Made by a program: the position numbers and the translations under genes | The notes under the pieces: model-generated | Database searches by the model: none | Seen by the model: only the letters and a program-made list of their open reading frames with translations | Told to the model about the DNA's origin: nothing | Part shown: one piece after another, positions 23,477 to 34,062 of the stretch | How the letters are laid out: every line of letters starts with the position of its first letter | Position numbering within the stretch: position 1 is the first letter of the stretch | Assembly (NCBI RefSeq): GCF_030403745.1 | Contig: NZ_JAQMWP010000022.1 | Coordinates: 88,162 to 152,161, forward strand | DNA: 64,000 nt | Origin: Streptomyces sp. S.PB5 | GTDB lineage: Bacteria; Actinomycetota; Actinomycetes; Streptomycetales; Streptomycetaceae | Direction: 5' to 3'

Positions 23477-25561
23477 CTAGCCCCGGTTCAGCTCGAACCA
23501 GACGACCTTGCCGGTGCTCAGCCGGGTCGCGCCCCAGCGCCGCGCCATCTTGTTCACCAGGTACAGCCCGCGCCCGCCCTCGTCGGTGGCCCGGGCCTGC
23601 CGCAGTCGCGGCAACTGAGGCACGTCGTCGCCGACTTCGCAGCGCAGCACATCGGTCCGCAGCAGCCGCAGGGTCACCGGCCGCGAGGCGTACCGCACCG
23701 CGTTCGTGACGACCTCGCTCACCAAGAGCTCGACGGAGTCGCTCAGTTCCTCGAGTCCCCAGCGGGACAGGGCCCGCCGGGCCAGCCGGCGGGCACGGCC
23801 GGGCGCCGCGTCCTCCGGCTCCAGGAACCAGTACGCCACGTCGCTCGGCGCGATCCCGTGGAACCGCGCGGCGAGCAGCGCGATGTCGTCGTCGCGGTCG
23901 CCGGGACCGAGCATGTCGAGCACCTCGTCGCAGAGCGCCTCCAGCGGCGGCGGATGGTCCGGCCCGGTCAGCTGCGCGGTCGCGGCGAGCTTCTCCCGCA
24001 GCTGCTCTATGCCGGTCCACACGTCCCGCAGGCGGGACTCGACCAGCCCGTCGGTGTACAGGAGCAGCGTCGCCCCGGCCGGGGCGTCGAGCTCCACGGC
24101 CTCGAAGTCGACGCCGCCGACACCGATCGGCGCGCCCGGGGGCACCCGGAGGACCTCGGCACGGCCGCCCAGGTGCAGCAGAACCGGCGGCGGATGCCCG
24201 GCGTTGGCGATCGTGATCCGGTGCGACACCGGGTCGTAGACGGCGTAGAGGCAGGTGGCCATGCGGTCCGTGCCGAGGCGCTGGGCCTGCTCGTCGAGGT
24301 GGTGCAGCACCTCCTGCGGCGGCAGGTCCAGCCCCGCGAGGGTCTGGGCCGTGGTCCGCAGCTGGCCCATGATCGCGGCGGAGGTCATGGAGTGCCCCAT
24401 GACGTCACCCACGACCAGCGCCACCCGGCTGCCCGGCAGCGGGATCGCGTCGTACCAGTCGCCGCCGACACGCGCGGTCTCGGCGGCCGGGAGATAGCGC
24501 GAGGCCAGCCGGACGCCCGTCGGCTGCGGCAGGGTCTCCGGGAGCATGGTGCGCTGCAGTTCGTCGGCGATGTAGGCCTCACGGCCGTACAGCACCGCCT
24601 TGTCGATGCCGAGCGCGCTGTGCGTGGCGAGCTGGGCGGCGACCAGGAGGTCGTCCGGCTCGAACGGGATGCGGTCCGGGCGGCGCAGGAACACCGCGGC
24701 GCCGATGACCCGGCGCCGGCCCCGCAGCGGGGCCAGGATGGCGCGCTGACCGCCCGGGACGATCAACTCCCCGCCCTCGCCGAGAAGTTCCGGCAGCGCG
24801 GCGCGGGCGGCGGTGGAGTCAGTGAAGACGGGCCGCACGCCTCGCAGCACCTCGGCGAGCGCACCGCCGGTCCGTACCTCGCACAGCTCCGCGGTGACGG
24901 CCGACAGCTCGGTCAGCTCAGGCGGCTCCGGCTGCAGCGCGGGCGAGACGAAACCGCCCTCGGTGTCCCGCTCCTCGGGTATCCGGTCGGTCCGGCGCAG
25001 CCGCAGCACGAGCGGGCCGGTGGGCCGCTCGTCGCCGACCGGCAGCGGGTCGCGCAGATAGACCAGGATCGCGTCCGAGAACGTCGGCACGGTCGCCCGG
25101 CACAGCCCCATGACGATCTCGTCGAGGTCGATGCCGCGGGCGATCCGCCGGGTCGCCGCGCCCACGAAGCGCAGCCGGTCGCCGTCCCGCCGCATGGGCG
25201 TGGGCCGGCCGGGCGGCAGGCCCTGGCCGGTACGCCGCTCAGGACCGTCGGACACGGTCTCCGGCGCCGCGGGCATGCCCTCGGGGACCGGCCGCGGACG
25301 GTGGGTGTCCGGCTCGGAGGCGGCGGTGGGCTGGGAGTGCTCGGGGTCGCTGCCGGGCGCGGGGACGGTCGTGTCGGACCCGGAGGAAGCGGAGGAAGCG
25401 GAGGAACCGGGGGACGGTGCCTCACCGGCTCCGGAGCCGGCCCGGGCCTGTGCCGGTAAAGCGCTGTGCGGGGGCGTGGAGGCGCGCAGGAGCGCCCCGC
25501 GAGGGTCCGCGGGGTCGGCGCCCGGCTGGGGGCGCTCGAAGGACGTGGGCTGCTCCGTCAC
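23477..25561 (-). CDS. SpoIIE-type PP2C phosphatase with GAF and HATPase domains
   Basis: The 694-residue protein has a long Pro/Ser/Ala disordered N-terminus (about 1-120), a GAF-like sensor region (about 140-330), a PP2C-type SpoIIE phosphatase (LPAAETARVGGDWYDAIPLP, VVGDVMGHSMTSAAIMG, YTDGLVE, GDRDDDIALLAAR; metal-binding Asp/Gly conserved, about 345-560) and a C-terminal HATPase_c like anti-sigma factor RsbW (LLVSEVVTNAVRYA, RGLYLVNKMARRWG). Such proteins switch partner-sigma cascades by dephosphorylating anti-anti-sigma factors, and here the kinase is fused. The start is GTG. The partner is not in the window. Confidence 0.9.
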   Translation of the reverse strand: MTEQPTSFERPQPGADPADPRGALLRASTPPHSALPAQARAGSGAGEAPSPGSSASSASSGSDTTVPAPGSDPEHSQPTAASEPDTHRPRPVPEGMPAAPETVSDGPERRTGQGLPPGRPTPMRRDGDRLRFVGAATRRIARGIDLDEIVMGLCRATVPTFSDAILVYLRDPLPVGDERPTGPLVLRLRRTDRIPEERDTEGGFVSPALQPEPPELTELSAVTAELCEVRTGGALAEVLRGVRPVFTDSTAARAALPELLGEGGELIVPGGQRAILAPLRGRRRVIGAAVFLRRPDRIPFEPDDLLVAAQLATHSALGIDKAVLYGREAYIADELQRTMLPETLPQPTGVRLASRYLPAAETARVGGDWYDAIPLPGSRVALVVGDVMGHSMTSAAIMGQLRTTAQTLAGLDLPPQEVLHHLDEQAQRLGTDRMATCLYAVYDPVSHRITIANAGHPPPVLLHLGGRAEVLRVPPGAPIGVGGVDFEAVELDAPAGATLLLYTDGLVESRLRDVWTGIEQLREKLAATAQLTGPDHPPPLEALCDEVLDMLGPGDRDDDIALLAARFHGIAPSDVAYWFLEPEDAAPGRARRLARRALSRWGLEELSDSVELLVSEVVTNAVRYASRPVTLRLLRTDVLRCEVGDDVPQLPRLRQARATDEGGRGLYLVNKMARRWGATRLSTGKVVWFELNRG

Positions 25562-25856
25562 GCGTGTCGAATCCGTCCGTCGGTGGCTGTGCGCCGCGCG
25601 CTCAGTTCGTCCCGCCGAAATGCCGATACCCGGTATACGTGCCCCAGGAACGGAATTCCAGCGTGGTCAGAGGCTGTTCCTGTGCCACCGGCGGAGCGTC
25701 TGGCCTCCGTACCGGTGTTGCCCTCGTACCCCTCGCTCACGTCCTGCCGCCCCTCGGTGACGAATGGTCAAGCTCGATGCACGCTCCGGTAGTTGCCGCC
25801 GCGCGCTCTTGCGGAGGACGATCCTACGTTTGTTGCCCGGGGGCGCATCAAGGGTC

Positions 25857-26549
25857 TCATGAGGACACGTGCGCGGGCGTACGGTCCCAGTCTTCCGGCA
25901 GCAACGGTACGGCCCAGGACGGATCCGGGCGCCAGTGCTGCCAGCCGTCCGAGTACGGCCTGCCCCAGGCGCGGATCACCTCCACCGCGGACCGCCCCGC
26001 CCGCAGCACCTCTTCGGCCTGCCCGGTGTCCATCAGCCCGTCCCGCTGGGCCTGCGCGAACTCGTCCTCGTCGCGCCAGTGCCAACTGCGGTCCGGGTGC
26101 ACGGAGATGTCCAGAAAGTGATCCTCGGAGTCCACCCCGCCGCCCCAACGGACCAGCGGCTCCTCAAGGTTGACGTACCAGTTCTTGAACTGCCAGCCCG
26201 GCTCCCAGAACAGCCACACCGACCACGGCTCGCCCGGCCGGGCCAGCTTCAGCACCCCGGTCCCGAACCAGTGGCCGCGCTGCACGGTGCGCGGCTTGGT
26301 GTACCGGGTCTCCAGCGGCTCGGCGTGCACGGAGGTGCCGTCGGCGAGCACCGGCTTCACGCACTCGGTGCCGGGGGCCATCCACACGGCCAGCAGGTCA
26401 TGATCGTCCCGCACGACGGTCACAGGGCGTGCGATGTGGAAGCGCGCACCGCCGTTCTCCCGGTACCGCCACAGGATCTGACTCCCGGGCTCCCAGAAGG
26501 ACGTCGACGCGCTCGCTTCCACCGCTCTCACCGCTCCACCGTCTGCCAT
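25857..26549 (-). CDS. DUF402 domain protein
   Basis: The 230-residue protein carries the DUF402 pattern: FWEPGSQILWRYRENG, YTKPRTVQRGHWFGTGVLKL, WSVWLFWEPGWQFKNWYVNL, DHFLDISVHPDRSWHWRDED. Family members bind divalent metals through conserved Asp/Glu/Lys and hydrolyse nucleoside phosphates (FomD is the characterised relative). The C-terminal RAWGRPYSDGWQHWRPDPSW is typical of Streptomyces members. It is monocistronic, divergent from nothing obvious, between the SpoIIE-type phosphatase and fumC. The exact substrate is unknown. Confidence 0.8.
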   Translation of the reverse strand: MADGGAVRAVEASASTSFWEPGSQILWRYRENGGARFHIARPVTVVRDDHDLLAVWMAPGTECVKPVLADGTSVHAEPLETRYTKPRTVQRGHWFGTGVLKLARPGEPWSVWLFWEPGWQFKNWYVNLEEPLVRWGGGVDSEDHFLDISVHPDRSWHWRDEDEFAQAQRDGLMDTGQAEEVLRAGRSAVEVIRAWGRPYSDGWQHWRPDPSWAVPLLPEDWDRTPAHVSS

Positions 26550-26621
26550 GAACAGATATTAGGTGCCGTAGGCATACGACGCTGCGGCGCGTGTCACGGT
26601 TCACGCCGGGGACGTGAAAGG

Positions 26622-28007
26622 TTACGGATGCGTCATACCCAGGACATCCAGCGCCTCGTCGAGCTGCTCGACGCTGAGGTCGCCGCGCTCGACATACCCG
26701 CTCTCCAGGACGACCTGACGAATGGTCTTGCGTTCCGCGAGCGCCTTCTTGGCGACCTTCGCCGCCTCCTCGTACCCGATGTACTTGTTCAACGGCGTGA
26801 CCACGGAGGGTGACGACTCGGCGTACTCACGCGCGCGTTCCCGGTGCGCGACGATGCCGTCGACGGTGCGGTCGGCGAGGAGCCGGGAGACGTTGGCGAG
26901 CAGCCGGATCGACTCGAGCACGTTCTTGGCGATGACCGGCAGCATCACATTGAGCTCGAAGTTGCCGGCGGTCCCCGCGGCGGCGACGGTCGCGTCATTG
27001 CCGACGACCTGGGCGGAGACCATGAGCACGGCCTCGGGGATCACGGGGTTGACCTTGCCGGGCATGATCGACGATCCCGGCTGGAGGTCGGGCAGCGAGA
27101 TCTCGGCGAGCCCGGTGCGCGGCCCGGAGGCCATCCACCGCAGATCGTTTGCGATCTTCGTGAGGGAGCCGGCGATGGTCCGCAGCTGCCCGCTGGTCTC
27201 GACGATCCCGTCCCGCGCGCCCTGCGCCTCGAAGTGGTCGCGCGCCTCGGTGAGCGGCAGCCCGGTGACACGGGCGACCTCCTCGATGACGGCGGCGGAG
27301 AACCCGGGCGGAGTGTTGATCCCGGTCCCGACGGCGGTCCCCCCGAGGGGCAGCTCGGCCAGCCGGGGGAGCGAGGCCTGCAGCCGCTCGATCCCGTACC
27401 GGATCTGAGCGGCGTACCCGCCGAACTCCTGCCCCAGCGTCACCGGCGTGGCATCCATGAGATGCGTACGCCCGGACTTCACGACGTCCGCGAACTCCTC
27501 CGACTTGCGGGTCAGGGAGTCGGCGAGGTGCTGGAGCGCGGGGATCAGATCCCGGGTGACGGCGGCGGTCGCGGCGATGTGGATGGAGGAGGGGAAGACG
27601 TCGTTGGAGGACTGCGAGGCGTTGACGTGATCGTTGGGGTGCACGTCCCGCCCCAGCCGCTCGGTGGCGAGCGTGGCGATGACCTCGTTGGTGTTCATGT
27701 TGGACGAGGTACCGGACCCGGTCTGGAAGACGTCGACGGGAAAGTGCTCGTCCCACTCGCCGGTGGCGACCTCGGCCGCGGCCTCCTGGATCGCCTCGGC
27801 GACGTCCTTGTCGAGCACTCCCAGCCGCGCGTTCACCTTCGCGGCGGCCCCCTTGATCCGCGCGAGCGCCTCGATGTGCGCCCGCTCGATCCGCTGCCCG
27901 GAGATGGGGAAGTTCTCTACGGCCCGCTGCGTCTGCGCCCGCCACTTGGCGTCGCCGGGGACGCGGACCTCGCCCATGGAGTCGTGCTCGATGCGGTATT
28001 CGCTCAT
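26622..28007 (-). CDS. fumC: class II fumarate hydratase
   Basis: At 461 residues this has the standard length. It reversibly hydrates fumarate to (S)-malate in the TCA cycle as a cytoplasmic homotetramer without an iron-sulfur cluster. The start EYRIEHDSMGEVRVPGDAKW and blocks TGSGTSSNMNTNEV, NDHVNASQSSND, SGRTHLMDATPVTLGQE and the family signature GSSIMPGKVNP (about 309-319, catalytic Ser loop) are all intact. An unrelated class I fumarase lies about 1.1 kb upstream on the same strand, with an unknown membrane protein between them. Confidence 0.95.
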   Translation of the reverse strand: MSEYRIEHDSMGEVRVPGDAKWRAQTQRAVENFPISGQRIERAHIEALARIKGAAAKVNARLGVLDKDVAEAIQEAAAEVATGEWDEHFPVDVFQTGSGTSSNMNTNEVIATLATERLGRDVHPNDHVNASQSSNDVFPSSIHIAATAAVTRDLIPALQHLADSLTRKSEEFADVVKSGRTHLMDATPVTLGQEFGGYAAQIRYGIERLQASLPRLAELPLGGTAVGTGINTPPGFSAAVIEEVARVTGLPLTEARDHFEAQGARDGIVETSGQLRTIAGSLTKIANDLRWMASGPRTGLAEISLPDLQPGSSIMPGKVNPVIPEAVLMVSAQVVGNDATVAAAGTAGNFELNVMLPVIAKNVLESIRLLANVSRLLADRTVDGIVAHRERAREYAESSPSVVTPLNKYIGYEEAAKVAKKALAERKTIRQVVLESGYVERGDLSVEQLDEALDVLGMTHP

Positions 28008-28061
28008 GCCGGGTACAGCGATCGGGACATCGCAGATGTTCCGGCCGGTGCGCCGAACGCC

Positions 28062-29036
28062 TCAGCAGGCCGGGTCGCCCTGGGCCGAGACCGTGCATTC
28101 GGTCACGAAAGGATCAATGGGGCGCACCGTGAACCTCTGCGCGCGCTGCTCGGCGATGCCGTGGACGGTGAAGTCCTTGCCGTTGTTCGTGATCTCCTGG
28201 GTGTGGGTGCCCTCGGAATCGACATAGGTGGCCTCGAACGACTTCCAGGTGCAGTCCTGCGTCCCGGAGGTGACCGCGATCCGCAGCCCGCCCGGGGTCG
28301 CCCCGTTGCCGAGGTCGATCTTGCGGTGGGCGAAGAACGGCTTCTCGAAGTTCTCCTCCGAGGTGGCGAGCGCGACGGGATCGGGGCGCGTCAGGTCGAA
28401 GAGCATGCCCTCGTAGCCGCCGCCCCCCTGCCCCACGAAGTCGATGGCCGCGACCGCCCGAGCCGGAGCGCATCTCAGACCCTTGACACGCAGGTCGTTG
28501 ACGACGAGGCCGGCTTGCCGGTCGCTGAGAAGATCCACCAGCCAGGCTTCCGAGTAAGCGGGAGAGGAGCCCTTCATGCCAGTGGGACGGACGGCCGCGT
28601 AAAAGACGTCCCGTCCGTGACGGGTCTTCATGAAGGACCGCAGACTGCCGAGGTCCTCCACGCCCATGCCGAGCAGCGTGCGCTTGTCCTCGGTGGAGAA
28701 CGGCTTGTCGAAGAGCGTCGCCTTGGGGTCGTTGAGGTCCCACGCGTCCGCCCGCACGGAGGCCGTGAACGCCGGACCCGCATGATCGATCTTGTCGTCG
28801 GCCTCGCTCGCGACCCGTGCGTCGTGCTCGGCGAACAACCAGTCGGCGCTCCTGGCCCCGAGGAGACCCAGGACCGCGAGCACCGCCCCGCAGGCCAGGC
28901 TGACGGCGATCCGCCGGTTGCGGGCCCGCCGCTCCAGCCCGGCCGCCTCGGGCACGACGGTGGCGATGACATCGTCCGCGAGGGAGGACGACGCCACGGG
29001 CTGCCGCTCGGGCGGCGGTGTGTCGGTTTCGGACAT
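28062..29036 (-). CDS. single-pass membrane protein of unknown function
   Basis: The 324-residue protein has a cytoplasmic N-terminus of about 42 residues, one membrane helix (AVSLACGAVLAVLGLLGARS) and an extracytoplasmic domain with acidic and aromatic residues, including LLGMGVEDLGSLRSFMKTRH and LRVKGLRCAPARAVAAIDFV, plus four Cys residues (GLRCAP, TQDCTW, VTECTV, terminal PAC) that may form disulfides. It lies between the class I and class II fumarase genes on the same strand; I see no functional link. The family is not recognised. Confidence 0.7.
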   Translation of the reverse strand: MSETDTPPPERQPVASSSLADDVIATVVPEAAGLERRARNRRIAVSLACGAVLAVLGLLGARSADWLFAEHDARVASEADDKIDHAGPAFTASVRADAWDLNDPKATLFDKPFSTEDKRTLLGMGVEDLGSLRSFMKTRHGRDVFYAAVRPTGMKGSSPAYSEAWLVDLLSDRQAGLVVNDLRVKGLRCAPARAVAAIDFVGQGGGGYEGMLFDLTRPDPVALATSEENFEKPFFAHRKIDLGNGATPGGLRIAVTSGTQDCTWKSFEATYVDSEGTHTQEITNNGKDFTVHGIAEQRAQRFTVRPIDPFVTECTVSAQGDPAC

Positions 29037-29132
29037 GAGACGGGCCCACCAGGACTCGATAACCGTGACGAAAAGGGAGTTGATGCTACGTCACGGACCT
29101 CGCCGCAGGTGGGCCCGCCTTCGAAGAGCCGG

Positions 29133-30800
<1,668 letters not shown>

Positions 30801-30977
30801 CTCAGCCCATTCCTCACTTGGTGACGGCGACCGGCCTCCGTTGGCAGGCCTCACCAGCGTAGAACCTGGTCGAGGGCGGAGGCTTGTGAGGTAAGGCTCA
30901 GTTGGACGCGGCCCGTCGCCGGCCGGGTTTTCCACAGGGCCTAGTCGCGATCTATCGCGTTTGGGTACGCTGCTGCC

Positions 30978-31664
30978 GTGGACCTTGAGAAGCAGACTCA
31001 GCCCGCTGCAGCCACCGACCTGCGCGCCTCCGACGCCGACCGTGACCGCATCGCCGACATCCTGCGCGAGGCCCTGGCCGAGGGCCGCCTCACCGCCGAC
31101 GAGCACGCGGAGCGGGTGGAGGGCGTGCTCGCCGCCAAGACGGTCGGCGAGCTGGACGTCTTCATCCAGGACCTGCCCGCCGCCCATCAGCGGCGTACGG
31201 CTCCGGCCGCGGCCGCCCCCAACCGCCCCACCGCCGGCGCCATCCCGCTCGACCCCGACGAGAACGTGGTGGCGGTGTTCAGCGGCGCCGTCCGCAAGGG
31301 CCGCTGGCGCGCGGGCCGCCGTATCCACGCGTACGCGATCTTCGGCAGTGTGGAGATAGACCTCAGTGAGGCGCTCTTCGAGTACCAGCAGGTCGTGATC
31401 AAGGCGATCTCGGTCTTCGGCAGCGTCGAGGTCCGCGTCCCGGAGAACGTGTCGCTGCGCGGCACCGGCGGCGGCGTCCTCGGCAACTTCGAGGTGCACA
31501 CGCTCGATTCGGACGACCCCGCGGCTCCGGTCGTGTATGTCGACGGGTGGGCCGTACTCGGCAATGTGGAGGGAAGGCCCAAGCGGGGCAAGCTCGTTGC
31601 GGACATACTCGATCGCGTTCAGCACAAGGTCGACAAGAGTTTGCGCAAGCATCTGGATCGTTGA
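30978..31664 (+). CDS. DUF1707 domain protein with C-terminal LiaF-like domain
   Basis: The 228-residue protein begins with an actinobacterial DUF1707 domain (LRASDADRDRIADILREALAEGRLTADEHAERVEGVLAAKTVGEL, about 14-60). A C-terminal beta-rich LiaF/DUF2154-like region follows (VVAVFSGAVRKGRWRAGRRI, FGSVEIDLSEALF, VFGSVEVRVPENV), with a repeated FGSVE motif. There is no membrane helix. It probably senses or signals envelope state, by analogy to LiaF, but the family is uncharacterised. The GTG start is seven bases after a -10-like TACGCT (30966-30971), so the mRNA is likely leaderless. Confidence 0.85.
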   Translation: MDLEKQTQPAAATDLRASDADRDRIADILREALAEGRLTADEHAERVEGVLAAKTVGELDVFIQDLPAAHQRRTAPAAAAPNRPTAGAIPLDPDENVVAVFSGAVRKGRWRAGRRIHAYAIFGSVEIDLSEALFEYQQVVIKAISVFGSVEVRVPENVSLRGTGGGVLGNFEVHTLDSDDPAAPVVYVDGWAVLGNVEGRPKRGKLVADILDRVQHKVDKSLRKHLDR

Positions 31665-31826
31665 CGATTGTGAATCGGGCGACTGCGAAACGATCCGTTC
31701 CACTCACACCCCAGCACGGGACCACCCGGAATCCAGCGGTTCGGAACTCAGTGCATAGGCGCGCGCACAGCGGGTAGGGCTTGCTGCATCGTCTCTCGCT
31801 CGCGAAGCCGTCGTCAGGAGTAGACC

Positions 31827-32201
31827 GTGCTGCAACCGCCGCATTCGTCCCTGCAGGTAGCCGTCGTTCCGGCCCAGCGGGTGCCAGCGCGAGACAGGGA
31901 CCAAGACGCGCCCTGGCACACCGAGGCCGTGTGCCGACGCGACGAGGCCGGCCTGTTCTTCGCCCCCTCAAAGGAGCCCACCGCGGCCCGGCTCTCCCGA
32001 GAGGAGGCCGCCAAGCGCGTCTGTGCCCGCTGCCCGGTGATGGTCGAGTGCCGGGAGCACGCGCTCCTGCAACCGGAGCCCTACGGCGTCTGGGGCGGCC
32101 TGACCGCCGCCGAGCGCCGGGTGGTCCTGGCCAGGCGCAGGCGCCGGGACATGGAGCTGAAGAAGGCCGCCAGGGCGTCCCGCATAGCGCAGGCGGGCTG
32201 A
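31827..32201 (+). CDS. WhiB-family iron-sulfur regulator
   Basis: The 124-residue protein has the four cluster cysteines C36, C66, C69 and C75 (CARCPVMVEC), the GVWGG turn at 87-91 and a basic C-terminus (ARRRRRDMELKKAARASR) for DNA contact. WhiB proteins bind a redox- or NO-sensitive 4Fe-4S cluster and act with the principal sigma factor on promoters. AGGAG lies six bases before the GTG start. Without a tree I cannot say which Wbl paralogue it is. It is monocistronic with a hairpin after it. Confidence 0.93.
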   Translation: MLQPPHSSLQVAVVPAQRVPARDRDQDAPWHTEAVCRRDEAGLFFAPSKEPTAARLSREEAAKRVCARCPVMVECREHALLQPEPYGVWGGLTAAERRVVLARRRRRDMELKKAARASRIAQAG

Positions 32202-32218
32202 ACGCCGTAGGGACATGA

Positions 32219-32252
32219 GTGGGGCGCCCCCTCCGCACCGGGGGCGCCCCAC
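32219..32252. terminator. bidirectional hairpin between whiB-like gene and glpX
   Basis: GTGGGGCGCCCCC (32219-32231), loop TCCGCACC, GGGGGCGCCCCAC (32240-32252): a perfect 13-bp stem between convergent genes, without a U-tract. Confidence 0.6.
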
Positions 32253-32299
32253 TGGTCCTGCTCTCGGCTTGGTCTTTCTCTCGACTTGCCGTCCGCCGC

Positions 32300-33334
32300 C
32301 TACTTGGCCCGGTCGAAGTCGATCGCGCTGTAGGCGCGCAGCTTGCTCAGCCGGTGCTCGGACTCGATCCGGCGGACCGTCCCGGACTTGGACCGCATCA
32401 CGATGGAGTCGGTGGTCGCGGTCTCCGAGCGGTAGCGGACGCCCTTCAGCAGCTCGCCGTCGGTGATCCCGGTGGCGACGAAGAACACGTTGTCCCCCGA
32501 CACCAGGTCGTCGGTGGTCAGCACGCGGTCCAGGTCGTGCCCCGCGTCGATCGCCCGGGCCCGCTCCTCGTCGTCCTTGGGCCAGAGCTTGCCCTGGATG
32601 GTGCCGCCGAGGCACTTCACGGCACAGGCGGAGATGATCCCCTCCGGAGTGCCGCCGATGCCCAGCAGCATGTCGACGCCGGTGCCCTCGCGCAGCGCGT
32701 AGATGGAACCCGCCACGTCGCCGTCGGAGATCAGCTTGATGCGGGCACCCGCCTCGCGGATCTCCTTGATGATCCCCTCGTGCCGGGGGCGGTCGAGGAT
32801 GACGACGGTCACGTCCTCCGGCGTGGACCGCTTCGCCTTCGCGACCCGTCGGATGTTCACCGACACGGGCGCGTCGATGTCGACGAAGTCCGCGGCCTCG
32901 GGCCCGGTGACCAGCTTGTCCATGTAGAACACGGCGGACGGGTCGAACATCGATCCGCGGTCGGCGGCCGCCAGTACGGCGATGGCGTTCGGCATGCCCT
33001 TGGCGGTCAGCGTCGTCCCGTCGATGGGGTCGACGGCGATGTCGCACTCGGGCCCGGTCCCGTCACCGACCCGCTCCCCGTTGAAGAGCATCGGGGCCTC
33101 GTCCTTCTCGCCTTCGCCGATGACGACCACGCCGTTCATCGACACGGTGGAGACGAGGGTCCGCATGGCGCGTACGGCCGCACCGTCGGCGCCGTTCTTC
33201 TCGCCGCGCCCGACCCAGCGGCCCGCGGCCATCGCCGCGGCTTCGGTCACCCGGACGAGTTCCAGGGCGAGGTTGCGGTCGGGGGCTTCACTGGGGACTT
33301 CGAGCTCGGACGGCAAGTGATGATGCTCGGTCAT
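32300..33334 (-). CDS. glpX: class II fructose-1,6-bisphosphatase
   Basis: The 344-residue protein is a GlpX-type phosphatase that converts fructose 1,6-bisphosphate to fructose 6-phosphate, the committed step of gluconeogenesis in actinomycetes, which lack the class I enzyme. Motifs are intact: RWVGRGEKNGADGAAVRAMR, VVVIGEGEKDEAPML (metal-binding Glu), CDIAVDPIDGTTLTAKGMP (near 97-115, lithium-sensitive phosphatase signature), LISDGDVAGSI, GIGGTPEGIISACAVKCLGG. Activity requires Mg or Mn. It is convergent with the whiB-like gene and divergent from a DUF4245 gene. Confidence 0.95.
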   Translation of the reverse strand: MTEHHHLPSELEVPSEAPDRNLALELVRVTEAAAMAAGRWVGRGEKNGADGAAVRAMRTLVSTVSMNGVVVIGEGEKDEAPMLFNGERVGDGTGPECDIAVDPIDGTTLTAKGMPNAIAVLAAADRGSMFDPSAVFYMDKLVTGPEAADFVDIDAPVSVNIRRVAKAKRSTPEDVTVVILDRPRHEGIIKEIREAGARIKLISDGDVAGSIYALREGTGVDMLLGIGGTPEGIISACAVKCLGGTIQGKLWPKDDEERARAIDAGHDLDRVLTTDDLVSGDNVFFVATGITDGELLKGVRYRSETATTDSIVMRSKSGTVRRIESEHRLSKLRAYSAIDFDRAK

Positions 33335-33460
33335 CGAGGCGCACCTTTCTGATACGACGACGGCCGGATGAGGGTTCGATCCTCGACTCTATCGTCAGTC
33401 CGACAAAATGAGCAGGGGACCCCACGGATGAGCGGGCCGGGCACCTGCGACGATAGGGGC

Positions 33461-33982
33461 GTGGCAGGTTCGAACGGCAAGCAGAAGACGGTCCGGGACA
33501 TGGTGCTCTCCCTGGGCCTGATCAGTGTGATGGCGGGTGTCATCTACCTCTTCATCCCGCACGACGACTCCGCTCCCGAGGTCAAGACGGTCGACTATCG
33601 CGTCGAACTGCTCACGGCCCGGCGCGCGGCGGCGTACCCCGTGGCGGCGCCGGTGGGCCTGCCCGAGACCTGGAAGGCGACCTCCGTCCGCTTCGACGGC
33701 GAGCAGTTCGACGCCTGGCACCTCGGCTTCCACGCGCCCGACGGCGAGTACGTACAGGTCGAGCAGTCGACCGAGAAGCCCAACGCGTTCATCGACGAGG
33801 CGAGCCAGGGCGGCGAGGAGACCGAGACCACCGAGGAGATCGGCGGCCGGACGTGGACCCGCTGGACCGGCGGCCGCTACGACGCGCTCGTCCACCAGGG
33901 CGACGGCGCGACGACGGTGGTGGCGGGCACGGGCTCGTACGCCCAGCTGACGGAGATGGCGAAGGCGCTGCAGGTGAAGTGA
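33461..33982 (+). CDS. DUF4245 membrane-anchored protein
   Basis: GTG 33461 gives 173 residues. A short basic start (AGSNGKQKTVRDM), one membrane helix (MVLSLGLISVMAGVIYLFIP) and an extracytoplasmic domain with the DUF4245 pattern follow (VKTVDYRVELLTARRAAAYPV, APVGLPETWKATSVRFDG, WHLGFHAPDGEYVQVEQST, RTWTRWTGGRYDALVHQGDG). This family is conserved next to glpX in actinobacteria and its function is unknown. A longer in-frame start at 33368 lacks a ribosome binding site. Translation may be leaderless or use the adjacent ATAGGGG. Confidence 0.8.
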   Translation: MAGSNGKQKTVRDMVLSLGLISVMAGVIYLFIPHDDSAPEVKTVDYRVELLTARRAAAYPVAAPVGLPETWKATSVRFDGEQFDAWHLGFHAPDGEYVQVEQSTEKPNAFIDEASQGGEETETTEEIGGRTWTRWTGGRYDALVHQGDGATTVVAGTGSYAQLTEMAKALQVK

Positions 33983-34005
33983 TGTGCAGCTGAAGTGATG
34001 TGAGC

Positions 34006-34049
34006 CATGAGAAGGGCCCCGGCGTTCGAACGCCGGGGCCCTTCTCATG
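34006..34049. terminator. 44-bp perfect palindrome, bidirectional terminator
   Basis: The sequence from CATGAGAAGGGCC through to GGCCCTTCTCATG is fully self-complementary around CG at 34027-34028. It lies between the convergent DUF4245 and nitroreductase-like genes. A 20-bp-plus hairpin forms in either transcript. Confidence 0.7.
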
Positions 34050-34062
34050 TCGTGCGCGTCAC

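Noticed and set aside
21282..24020. 912-codon minus-strand frame opposite the PBP gene
   Set aside because: Repetitive Leu/Gly/Val/Arg translation with no domain; antisense shadow of the PBP.
30801..31703. N-terminal extension of the class I fumarase through the DUF1707 region
   Set aside because: The extension is antisense to the DUF1707 gene; the fumarase domain begins at MPEFAYTDLL (30800).
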